DNA of 64,000 nt from Fontibacterium subtropicum (lineage in GTDB: Bacteria; Pseudomonadota; Alphaproteobacteria; Pelagibacterales; Pelagibacteraceae). The translations under genes were made by a program, and so were the position numbers. This document shows, piece by piece, positions 54,342 through 62,172 of this stretch (positions are counted from its first letter, which is position 1; each line of letters begins with the position of its first letter). The stretch lies in assembly GCA_965235415.1 (NCBI GenBank), contig CBDDXD010000002.1:186001-250000 (forward strand), read 5' to 3'. The notes under the pieces were generated by a model. It was given only the letters and a program-made list of their open reading frames with translations, made no database searches and was not told the origin of the DNA.

Positions 54342-55538
54342 ATGAGCGATAATGATGTTGTAATAACAAGTGCAGTTCGAACAGCGGTGGGGTCTTTTGG
54401 TGGCTCTCTTTCCTCAATGACAGCTCCACAATTAGGAGCAGAAGTAATTAAAAAAGTTTTAGAAAAATCAGAAATTAAACCTGAACAAGTTGACACTGTT
54501 TACATGGGTCAGATTTTAGCAGCAGGGGTGGGTCAAAATCCTGCAAGACAAGCTGCAATTCATGCTGGAATACCAGTTGAAAAAACTGCAACGACAATTA
54601 ATCAACTTTGCGGTTCAGGACTTGCATCAGTTGCCTTTGGTTATAATTCAATTAAATGTGGCGATGCAAATATCGTTATTGCTGGCGGACAAGAAAGCAT
54701 GAGTAATGCTCCACACTTAATCAATTTAAGAAATGGAGTGAAGTTAGGTGATGGCAAGTTACAAGACTCTATGATTGTGGATGGACTTTGGGATGTTTAC
54801 AATCAATATCACATGGGTGTAACTGCAGAAAACGTTGCACAAAAATTTCAAATTACAAGAAAAGATCAAGATGCCTTTGCAGCAGCTTCTCAAAGAAAAG
54901 CAATTGATGCTATTAAAGCTAAAAAGTTCAAAGATGAGATTATTCCAGTAACTGTGAAAGTTAAAAAACAAGATGTGGTTTTTGATAAAGATGAATATCC
55001 AAAAGATGGAACAACTATTGAAAAACTTGAAGCATTAAAACCAGCATTTAAAAAAGATGGAACTGTTACAGCTGGAAATGCATCTGGATTAAATGATGGA
55101 GCGGCAGCGGTTAGCTTAATGTCAGGCAAAACTGCAAAACAACACAGCATTGAACCCCTTGCAAAAATAGTTTCGTGGGCAGTATGTGGAGTAGATCCAT
55201 CTATTATGGGCACAGGTCCAATCCCAGCATCAAGATTAGCTCTTAAAAAAGCTGGTTGGGGTGAAGATGAATTAGATTTAATCGAAGCTAACGAAGCCTT
55301 TGCAGCACAAGCCATTGCAGTAAATAAAGAAATGGGCTGGACCGTTGATAAAGTAAACGTGAACGGTGGTGCCATTGCAATTGGTCATCCAATTGGTGCA
55401 TCGGGAGCTAGAATTTTAGTAACCTTAATTCATGAGATGATCAAAAATCACTCTAAAAGAGGACTTGCAACCCTTTGTATTGGTGGTGGAATGGGAATTG
55501 CAATGTGTATAGAGCGTAATTTTATCGATCATAAATAA
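54342..55538 (+). CDS. phaA: Acetyl-CoA C-acetyltransferase (beta-ketothiolase)
   Basis: A 398-residue thiolase that joins two acetyl-CoA to acetoacetyl-CoA, the first step to PHB. The nucleophilic Cys is in INQLCGSGL (about residue 89), with GGAIAIGHPIGASGAR and the second Cys in TLCIGGGMGIA. AGGGAGAG precedes the start. It is followed within 6 bases by an enoyl-CoA hydratase. Confidence 0.96.
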   Translation: MSDNDVVITSAVRTAVGSFGGSLSSMTAPQLGAEVIKKVLEKSEIKPEQVDTVYMGQILAAGVGQNPARQAAIHAGIPVEKTATTINQLCGSGLASVAFGYNSIKCGDANIVIAGGQESMSNAPHLINLRNGVKLGDGKLQDSMIVDGLWDVYNQYHMGVTAENVAQKFQITRKDQDAFAAASQRKAIDAIKAKKFKDEIIPVTVKVKKQDVVFDKDEYPKDGTTIEKLEALKPAFKKDGTVTAGNASGLNDGAAAVSLMSGKTAKQHSIEPLAKIVSWAVCGVDPSIMGTGPIPASRLALKKAGWGEDELDLIEANEAFAAQAIAVNKEMGWTVDKVNVNGGAIAIGHPIGASGARILVTLIHEMIKNHSKRGLATLCIGGGMGIAMCIERNFIDHK

Positions 55539-55544
55539 TCCTTA

Positions 55545-56294
55545 ATGGATTTTAAGAATATTAAAGTTAGAAATGAACAAGCTATTGGCTTTGTTCAAAT
55601 CGATAGAGTTGTAGATAAGAATTCTTTAAATATTGAAACCTCTAAAGAAATTCTGCAAGCGCTTACAAACTTTGATCAAGATAATTCCATTAAATGTATT
55701 GCAATTGAGGGCAATCAAAAACTATTTTCGCCAGGTGCTGATATTAAAGAATTACAGTCTTTAAATAAAAACACTGCAGCAGATAAAAAGTTATTCGATG
55801 CCTTTGATGAAATTTATAATATTAAAAAACCAGTGATTGCATTGGTGGAAGGCTATGCCTTAGGAGGAGGGATGGAACTTGCGCTCATTTGCGATTTTAT
55901 TATTGCATCGGAGAATGCAAAGTTTGCGCAGCCTGAGATTAATTTAGGTTTAATTCCAGGGATTGGGGGAACTCAAAGATTAAAGCGATATGCTGGAAAA
56001 TATAATGCAAATTATCTTTGTATGACAGGCGAGATGATTACAGCGGGTCAAGCTCATAATATCGGAATAGTTAGCGTTGTTTTAAAAGCGGATGAATTTA
56101 AAGAAGGCGCAATGAAAATATTAAAATCAATTTCAGAAAAACCCCTTTCAAGTTTAGTTGAGATTAAAAGATTAATTAATAAAGATGCTTCGTTAAAAGA
56201 TGAACGACAAACTTTTTACAAACTTCTTGATAGTGAGAATAAAAAAATTGGGATTAAAAGTTTTTTTGAAAAAATAAAACCTGAGTGGAAATAG
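55545..56294 (+). CDS. Enoyl-CoA hydratase/isomerase family protein
   Basis: A 249-residue crotonase-fold protein. FSPGADIKELQSL provides the first oxyanion-hole segment and YALGGGMELALICDFIIA the second, with PEINLGLIPGIGGTQRL carrying the catalytic Glu. It lies 6 bases after phaA and could feed crotonyl-CoA-derived monomers or degrade fatty acids. Stereospecificity cannot be told. Confidence 0.87.
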   Translation: MDFKNIKVRNEQAIGFVQIDRVVDKNSLNIETSKEILQALTNFDQDNSIKCIAIEGNQKLFSPGADIKELQSLNKNTAADKKLFDAFDEIYNIKKPVIALVEGYALGGGMELALICDFIIASENAKFAQPEINLGLIPGIGGTQRLKRYAGKYNANYLCMTGEMITAGQAHNIGIVSVVLKADEFKEGAMKILKSISEKPLSSLVEIKRLINKDASLKDERQTFYKLLDSENKKIGIKSFFEKIKPEWK

Positions 56295-56298
56295 TTCA

Positions 56299-57186
56299 TT
56301 GTTTAAAAATTTTGAAAAAAAATTTCAAAAAGTAAATAAAGGAAAAATTTTTTACAGAATTGGAGGATTTGGACCGCCTCTATTGTTATTACATGGTTAT
56401 CCGCAAAATCATTTTATGTGGCATCAAATTGCAGATGAACTTACAAAAAATTTTACAGTTATTCTTCCAGATCTAAGAGGCTATGGACAAAGTTTTGTCA
56501 TTAAAGGTGATAGTCAACATTTAAATTATTCTAAAAGAGAAATGGCAAAAGATATGGTTCAATTGATGGATAAAATTGGTTATCAAAAATTTTTATTAGG
56601 CGGACATGATCGTGGTGGGCGTGTTGCACATAGATTAGCGCGTGATTACCGAGATAAAGTTGTTGCTTTATGTGTGATGGATATTTGTCCAACTCTAGAT
56701 ATGTATAATGCAACCGATCAGGATTTTGCGACTAACTATTTTCATTGGTTTTTTTTAATTCAGCCTAAATTTATTCCAGAAAATTTTATTGCAAAAGATC
56801 CAAAAGCTTGGCTAAATTATTGTCTTAAAAAATGGTCAGGAGGATTTAATTTTAAAGGTTTTGAAAAAAATTATTTAAAATATTTTAAAAATTATAAAAG
56901 AATACATTCAAGCTGTGAAGATTATCGTGCAGGAGCAACCATTGATCTTGTTCATGATAAAAAAGATTTAAGCAAAAAACTAAATATTCCAGTGCAAGTT
57001 TTATGGGGCAAAAATGGAAGGGTTGGAAAAAAGTTTAAGCCTTTAAAAGTTTGGCAAAAGTACACCACTAAAAAAGTTGAGGGAAAAGGCTTTAATTGTA
57101 AGCATTTTATTGCAGAAGAAGCCCCAAAACAGACCCTTCAAGAACTTGTAAAATTTTTATCTAAATACTCTAATTTTAATTACTAA
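56299..57186 (+). CDS. Haloacetate/fluoroacetate dehalogenase-like alpha/beta hydrolase
   Basis: A 295-residue alpha/beta hydrolase. GGHDRGGRVAHRLARDYRD carries the nucleophile Asp with the two Arg that bind the carboxylate in fluoroacetate dehalogenases; FHWFFLIQP matches the halide-binding His-Trp; NCKHFIAEEAP holds the catalytic His. It may hydrolyse haloacetates or related small acids or esters. The start is TTG 56299, 4 bases after the hydratase. It ends the phaP-phaB-phaA run and overlaps the convergent regulator by 11 bases. Confidence 0.8.
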   Translation: MFKNFEKKFQKVNKGKIFYRIGGFGPPLLLLHGYPQNHFMWHQIADELTKNFTVILPDLRGYGQSFVIKGDSQHLNYSKREMAKDMVQLMDKIGYQKFLLGGHDRGGRVAHRLARDYRDKVVALCVMDICPTLDMYNATDQDFATNYFHWFFLIQPKFIPENFIAKDPKAWLNYCLKKWSGGFNFKGFEKNYLKYFKNYKRIHSSCEDYRAGATIDLVHDKKDLSKKLNIPVQVLWGKNGRVGKKFKPLKVWQKYTTKKVEGKGFNCKHFIAEEAPKQTLQELVKFLSKYSNFNY

Positions 57187-58591
57187 CGTAAGCAGAAGCA
57201 CCTCGATTATTTAAATTAATATCTAGGTTCTTATTAATTGGTGGAAAAGCTCTTTGTTGGCAGTCCATTCTCGGACAAGTTCTGCAATTTACTCCAATTG
57301 CGATAGCAGCATTTTCATCTTGAATATTTAAAGTATCCGCATAAATAAAATCTTTTGCATATTTAGCCTGACAACCTAAACCAATACTCAATATACTTCG
57401 ATAAATTCCATGTCGACCAATTCCTTTCTCTATAGTTCTTGCGATACAAACATATTTTTCTCCATCAGGCATTTTTGATAAAGCTGAGTGAATTTTTCCA
57501 GGTAACATAAAAGCAGAATGAATATTCCATCTTGGACAAGCGCCACCGTAACGAGGAATTTGAATACCTGACAATGATAGTCGTTTTGAAATATTTCCAG
57601 CAATATCAGTTCTTAACATATGAAACGGAATTCCTTTCATCTTAGGATCTTGTAAACAAGTGACTCGATGCGCGACTTGTTCAAAGGATACTGAAAAAGT
57701 ATGTTGTAATAATTCTAGATCATAACGATGTTTTCTGCATTCTTCATAAAATAATTTGTAAGGCATTAAGATTGCAGCAGCTGTGTAATTAATTAAAGAA
57801 ATGGTTGTCAGTTTTTTTGCAGTGTCGGATGGAAAATTATAATCTTTAAGATAATTTTCTATAATCTCTAACGCCTCCGCTTGCACAATCTGTCCTGCAC
57901 AATATATTTTTTTAGTATCAAGGGTTAAGTAATCGGATAGATAAAGCGTTTTTTTCTCAGGAACGTAACGTTTTAAAAAAAATTCATCATTTTTTGGAAC
58001 TACATCGACAACATCAATTTTGTGATGTTTTTTTAAATATTCAACTAATAAAACATGTCGAGTTCTAAAATTTCGATTTACTTGGCTAAAAATTTTATTT
58101 GCATACTCTTCTAATTTTGGAAAATAATTTTGATATTCTTGTAAAAAATCAGAAACGACTTCGCCTGGAAAAGTTGCCTTAGGATTTGCAACATTTTCAC
58201 CAGAGATAACTTCAAGTTTATCATAAACTTCGGAATTCCTTTTTCTATAAACATCCCCTAAACGAATAAGAGCTTTTGAAACCAAAGGGTTCGTCTCTAT
58301 TAAATCTTTAACTTCTAAATTAGTAATATCTAAATCTTCAAATAAATTATCACTCAATAGTTCTTGAAGATCATGAACAAGGTTTAGATTATCATCGGTT
58401 GATAATTTTTTAAGATCAAGATTTAAAATCTCAGAAGCTTTAATCAGTAAATCGGCGCTAACTTTTCTTTTACCTGACTCTATAAGGTTTAAATAACTTG
58501 GTGAAATTTCAAGTTTTTTTGATAGATCCCCTTGGCTAATATTCAGCTTTCTACGCGCTGTTTTGATCTTAAAACCAAGTTGTTTACTCAT
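57176..58591 (-). CDS. ScfR/RamB-type XRE-family regulator of short-chain acyl metabolism
   Basis: A 471-residue transcription factor. Residues 6-60 are a Cro/CI-type HTH (LNISQGDLSKKLEISPSYLN). A long central region has an IrrE-like fold, and the C-terminal DUF2083 domain carries VNCRTCPRMDCQQRAFPP, whose three Cys may bind metal. Mycobacterial RamB and alphaproteobacterial relatives control isocitrate lyase and propionate or acetate genes. It is divergent from the 79-aa gene and aceA, with TTTGTAAAT repeats between. It probably regulates aceA. Confidence 0.87.
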   Translation of the reverse strand: MSKQLGFKIKTARRKLNISQGDLSKKLEISPSYLNLIESGKRKVSADLLIKASEILNLDLKKLSTDDNLNLVHDLQELLSDNLFEDLDITNLEVKDLIETNPLVSKALIRLGDVYRKRNSEVYDKLEVISGENVANPKATFPGEVVSDFLQEYQNYFPKLEEYANKIFSQVNRNFRTRHVLLVEYLKKHHKIDVVDVVPKNDEFFLKRYVPEKKTLYLSDYLTLDTKKIYCAGQIVQAEALEIIENYLKDYNFPSDTAKKLTTISLINYTAAAILMPYKLFYEECRKHRYDLELLQHTFSVSFEQVAHRVTCLQDPKMKGIPFHMLRTDIAGNISKRLSLSGIQIPRYGGACPRWNIHSAFMLPGKIHSALSKMPDGEKYVCIARTIEKGIGRHGIYRSILSIGLGCQAKYAKDFIYADTLNIQDENAAIAIGVNCRTCPRMDCQQRAFPPINKNLDINLNNRGASAYVSN

Positions 58592-58595
58592 AAAA

Positions 58596-58708
58596 ATTTA
58601 CAAAGTTTTCAATTTGTAAATATACTATTAAAATTTTTATTACAAATTTACAAGCATTTTCAACATAAATATTTGAATAATCTACGAATGTAAATATTGT
58701 AAATTTAT
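58596..58708. promoter_or_regulatory. Cluster of TTTGTAAAT/ATTTACAAA operator-like repeats
   Basis: The 135-base divergent gap holds ATTTACAAA (58596-58604), N8, TTTGTAAAT (58613-58621) as a perfect inverted repeat; TTACAAATTTACAA (58640-58653) as a tandem; TGTAAAT (58689-58695) and TTGTAAATTTA (58698-58708). The repeated half-site beside a RamB-like regulator and aceA suggests autoregulation and aceA control. An AAGGAG SD follows at 58714-58719. Confidence 0.65.
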
Positions 58709-58726
58709 TAACCAAGGAGAAATAAT

Positions 58727-58966
58727 ATGACACATAGAGAAAAGCATAACATTGAAAGTAACTGTGTTTCGTTTGATGACGACTGTTATAACGAAACGAA
58801 TAGCTATGCAGATAATGTTAAGGCTATGAACACTTTAGAAAAACAAATTTTAAGCGATGCGGTTTCATCAGTTTATAAAACTGGTCAATCTTTTGTTAAT
58901 TACTTAGAAGCAAAATTATCAATGATAAAGCCTAACAGTAACAAAGGTGGGTCGAGTAATGCCTAA
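58727..58966 (+). CDS. 79-aa protein of unknown function, coupled to aceA
   Basis: A small soluble, acidic protein. The N-terminal half is polar with two Cys (NIESNCVSFDDDCYNET, about residues 9-25), and the C-terminal half is an amphipathic helix (LEKQILSDAVSSVYKTGQSF). It has a strong SD and its stop overlaps the aceA start by 8 bases, so it is translated with aceA. I do not recognise it. Confidence 0.7.
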   Translation: MTHREKHNIESNCVSFDDDCYNETNSYADNVKAMNTLEKQILSDAVSSVYKTGQSFVNYLEAKLSMIKPNSNKGGSSNA

Positions 58967-60233
58967 TACAACCGATACTTTAGTTAAAAAAAGATTAGAA
59001 AGCGTAATTGCAAATTATTCTGAAGAAGATGTTGAAAAGTTAAGAGGGACTTTTAATGTGGAATACACTGTTTCAAAAAACTTATCTAAAAAACTTTGGA
59101 AATTATTAAATACTGAAAAGTATATTAATACTTTAGGGGGACTTTCCGGAAATCATGCAGTTCAGCATGCTAAGGCTGGATTGAAAGCAATTTACTTATC
59201 AGGTTGGCAAGTAGCTGCCGATGCAAATTCGGCTGGTGAAATGTATCCCGATCAAAGTTTATATCCTTATGATAGTGCTCCAAAATTAGTTGAAAGTATG
59301 ATCAACGCTTTAATGCGTGCTGATCAAATTCAATACATGGAAGTGTTAGAAGGAAAAATGGATCCTAAAAATAGTATTGATTATCAAATGCCAATTATTG
59401 CAGATGGAGAGGCTGGATTTGGTGGTCCATTAAATGTTTATGAACTTACTAAAAGATTTATAAAAGCAGGCGCAGCGGGTGTTCATTTTGAAGATCAATT
59501 AGCTGCGGAAAAAAAATGTGGGCATATGGGAGGAAAAGTTTTAATCCCAACACAAAATGCAATTAGAAATCTTAAAGCTGCACGCCTTGCATCAAGAGTG
59601 ATGAATGTACCTTTAGTAATTCTTGCACGAACAGATGCTAATGCTGCAAAGTTAATTACAAGCGATTGCGATGAGAATGACAAACCATTTTTAACAGGCG
59701 AAAGATCGAGTGAGGGATTTTATTATGTTAGAGATGGAATTGAGCAAGCTATTTCAAGAGGTCTTGCTTATGCTCCTTATTGCGATTTAATTTGGTGTGA
59801 AACTGCAAAACCAGATTTAAATGAAGCAAAAATATTTGCGGATGCAATTCATAAGAAATATCCAGGTAAATTGCTGGCTTATAATTGTTCACCATCATTT
59901 AACTGGAAAAAATATTTATCAGAAAATGAAATGCAAACTTTCCAACAAAAGTTAGGAGAGATGGGTTATAAATTTCAATTTATCACCCTTGCAGGTTTTC
60001 ACGTGCAAAATTACTCAGTGTTTAAATTTGCACAAAATTATAAAAAAGATGGAATGGCAGCTTATTCTAAAATTCAGCAACAAGAATTTGAAGCTGAAAA
60101 AGATGGTTACACTGCTGTTAAACATCAAAGAGAAGTTGGAACAACTTACTTTGATACTATCGCGCAAATTATTAGTTCTGGAAAAACTTCAACCACTGCA
60201 ATGAGTGGTTCAACAGAATCTGAACAATTTTAG
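58959..60233 (+). CDS. aceA: Isocitrate lyase
   Basis: A 424-residue enzyme that cleaves isocitrate to succinate and glyoxylate, the first step of the glyoxylate shunt. The catalytic Cys is C187 in KKCGHMGGKVL; SGWQVAADAN, ADGEAGFGG and ARTDANAA are also diagnostic. I chose ATG 58959, which overlaps the 79-aa gene, rather than GTG 58947. A terminator follows the stop. Confidence 0.96.
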   Translation: MPNTTDTLVKKRLESVIANYSEEDVEKLRGTFNVEYTVSKNLSKKLWKLLNTEKYINTLGGLSGNHAVQHAKAGLKAIYLSGWQVAADANSAGEMYPDQSLYPYDSAPKLVESMINALMRADQIQYMEVLEGKMDPKNSIDYQMPIIADGEAGFGGPLNVYELTKRFIKAGAAGVHFEDQLAAEKKCGHMGGKVLIPTQNAIRNLKAARLASRVMNVPLVILARTDANAAKLITSDCDENDKPFLTGERSSEGFYYVRDGIEQAISRGLAYAPYCDLIWCETAKPDLNEAKIFADAIHKKYPGKLLAYNCSPSFNWKKYLSENEMQTFQQKLGEMGYKFQFITLAGFHVQNYSVFKFAQNYKKDGMAAYSKIQQQEFEAEKDGYTAVKHQREVGTTYFDTIAQIISSGKTSTTAMSGSTESEQF

Positions 60234-60245
60234 TTGATTAACCAA

Positions 60246-60273
60246 GGGCCCGATTTAATCGTCGGGCTCTTAC
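60246..60273 (+). terminator. Terminator hairpin after aceA
   Basis: GGGCCCGA (60246-60253) pairs with TCGGGCTC (60262-60269, one G-T pair) around an eight-base loop. It stands 12 bases after the aceA stop; only a short, broken pyrimidine run follows. Confidence 0.7.
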
Positions 60274-60455
60274 CTTTTACAAGTATTAATTCCAAGTAAC
60301 GAATAAAGAGTACAATTTCGAATTACTCCACTTACAATTAAACCAATTGCAAGCCAGCCCCAAGGACTGATCATTCCTAATGCGGTGAGTGTTACAATAA
60401 CAACTCCAGAAGAAATTCTTAAAACTCGATCGACGTTTCCAACATTCACTTTCAT
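60270..60455 (-). CDS. DUF2892 family inner-membrane protein
   Basis: A 61-residue protein with NVGNVDRVLRISSGV at the N-terminus, two hydrophobic stretches (about 12-28 and 32-46) and RNCTLYSLLGINTC at the end, the DUF2892 (YgaP C-terminal-like) pattern. The two Cys are conserved in the family. It is a single gene, divergent from umuD. Confidence 0.85.
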   Translation of the reverse strand: MKVNVGNVDRVLRISSGVVIVTLTALGMISPWGWLAIGLIVSGVIRNCTLYSLLGINTCKR

Positions 60456-60468
60456 TTTTAATACCTCG

Positions 60469-60497
60469 TTGACTTCAGTATACCTATTAGTTAGAAC
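60469..60497 (+). promoter_or_regulatory. umuD promoter
   Basis: TTGACT (60469-60474) and TAGAAC (60492-60497) are 17 bases apart. The -10 overlaps the LexA box, which fits simple repression. Confidence 0.5.
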
Positions 60498-60508
60498 GAA
60501 ACAAGAAC
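60494..60508. promoter_or_regulatory. LexA (SOS) box of alphaproteobacterial type
   Basis: GAAC-GAAACAA-GAAC is an exact match to the direct-repeat GAAC-N7-GAAC (GTTC-N7-GTTC) operator of alphaproteobacterial LexA. It ends 9 bases before the umuD ATG. Confidence 0.8.
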
Positions 60509-60517
60509 ATATTTACA

Positions 60518-60895
60518 ATGAAAATACCAGTAATATTGCAGAAAGTATCAGCAGGTTTTCCTTCACCTGCAACTGATTATGTTCAAGATGAAATAGATTT
60601 AAATAGTGAGCTTATAAAAAATCCACCTGCAACTTTTCTAATTCGTGTGCAGGGCAATTCCATGATTGAACATAAAATTACAAGTGGAGATTTGTTAGTC
60701 GTGGATCGAAGTTTAAATTTAAAAAATGATTGCATTGCAATTATTAATTTTAATAACGAATTAGTAGTTAAAAATATTATTAGGGAAAAAAATAATTTTT
60801 ATATTAAAAATAAATCACAGAAAATTTTAATTAGTGAAGCCTCAGATGTAAATGTTTGGGGGGTTGTAACGTATATTATTCATGCAGCCCATTAA
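60518..60895 (+). CDS. umuD: UmuD-like S24 peptidase, translesion polymerase subunit
   Basis: A 125-residue LexA-type self-cleaving protein. KVSAGFPSPATDYVQDEIDLN holds the Ala-Gly cleavage site in the usual UmuD context; catalytic S48 is in VQGNSMIE and the Lys in NELVVKNIIRE. After RecA-stimulated cleavage UmuD' activates UmuC as Pol V. It is directly preceded by a LexA box and overlaps umuC by 14 bases. Confidence 0.93.
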   Translation: MKIPVILQKVSAGFPSPATDYVQDEIDLNSELIKNPPATFLIRVQGNSMIEHKITSGDLLVVDRSLNLKNDCIAIINFNNELVVKNIIREKNNFYIKNKSQKILISEASDVNVWGVVTYIIHAAH

Positions 60896-62160
60896 TCATA
60901 AAATTATTGCTTTAGTGGATTGCAATTCTTTTTATGTTTCTTGTGAGAGATTATTTAGACCAGATTTAAGAAGAAAACCCGTTGTAGTTTTGTCCAATAA
61001 TGATGGTTGTATTATTTCAAGATCGACGGAAGCAAAACAGATAGGCATTAAAATGGGTGAGCCTTATTTTAAAGCAAAACCACTCATTGATAAACATAAA
61101 GTCTCAGTCTTTTCATCTAATTATGAATTGTACGGTGATATGTCGCGACGCGTGATGAAAATATTAAAAAATTTTTCACCCAGTATTGAATTTTACTCCA
61201 TCGATGAAGCCTTTTTAGATTTAACCAATATTAAAATGGATAATGTTCAAGAATATATTTTAAATATTAGAAAAGTAATTTTAAAATGGACAGGAATTCC
61301 TGTTTCAATAGGAGCTGCAAACACTAAAACCCTTGCAAAAATTGCAAACCATGTGGCAAAAAAAAATACCTTAGGCGTTGAGGAATTTATTACAAAAGAC
61401 AAAACTGAAGTGAATGAAATTTTAAAAACATTTCCCGTTCAAGAAGTTTGGGGGATTGGCAGACAACTTTCTAAATTTTTTAATAATAATAATTTTTATA
61501 ATGCTTATCAGTTAAAATATGCAGATAATTATTGGGTTAGAAAAAATAGTAGTGTCGTTGTGTTAAAGACCATTCATGAATTGAATGGCATCAAGTTGTT
61601 TTCCATTAAACTTTCAATATGTGGCAAGAAAGAATTGCTGTGTATCAAGATCCTTTGGTAAAACTATTACCGACCTTAATGATTTAAAAGAAGCCATTGT
61701 TAATCATTGTATGACTGCAGCAGAGCGTATTCGATCGGAGGGGTTAATTGTAAAATCTGTTTATGTGTTTATTAAAACAAGCAGATTTAAAAAAGATTAC
61801 GTATCAAGAGTTCAAAAAATAGATTTGCCCATTGCAACTAATAACACTTTAGAACTCACCAATGTGTGCGCAAAAGCTTTAGAAAATATTTATATTAAAG
61901 GTTATTTTTACAGCAAAGCAGGGGTTATTTTTGCAGATTTACAACCCAAAGATCATTATGAAAAAAACTTATTTTCAGATCAAAATTTAAATTTAGATCA
62001 TTTGATGAAAGTCATTGATCAAACGAATAGTAAATTTGGCAGGGGCACAGTCTCTGTTGCAGCCGCAAGATTGAACAATAATTCAAGAATGAATAGACGT
62101 TATTCATCTAAAATCGACACTTCTTTTATAAAACTTGCCCCAACGGTTAGGGCACATTAA
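60882..62160 (+). pseudogene. umuC: umuC (Y-family polymerase) with one frameshift
   Basis: Two overlapping frames together give a full UmuC of about 420 residues. The first (60882 to about 61595) has LVDCNSFYVSCERLFRPDL and the catalytic SIDEAFLDL, then WGIGRQLSKFF. Homology continues in another frame as CFPLNFQYVARKNCCVSRSFGKTI and NSKFGRGTVSVAAARL to 62160. One extra base at about 61590-61596 (in CAAGTTGTTTTCC) explains the break. As read, Pol V lacks its little-finger domain. It could be a real mutation or an assembly error. Confidence 0.85.
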
Positions 62161-62172
62161 TTATTGATCCAT

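Noticed and set aside
54890..55375. 161-aa open frame antisense to phaA
   Set aside because: It is a shadow of a conserved thiolase gene, with no family motifs or ribosome-binding site.
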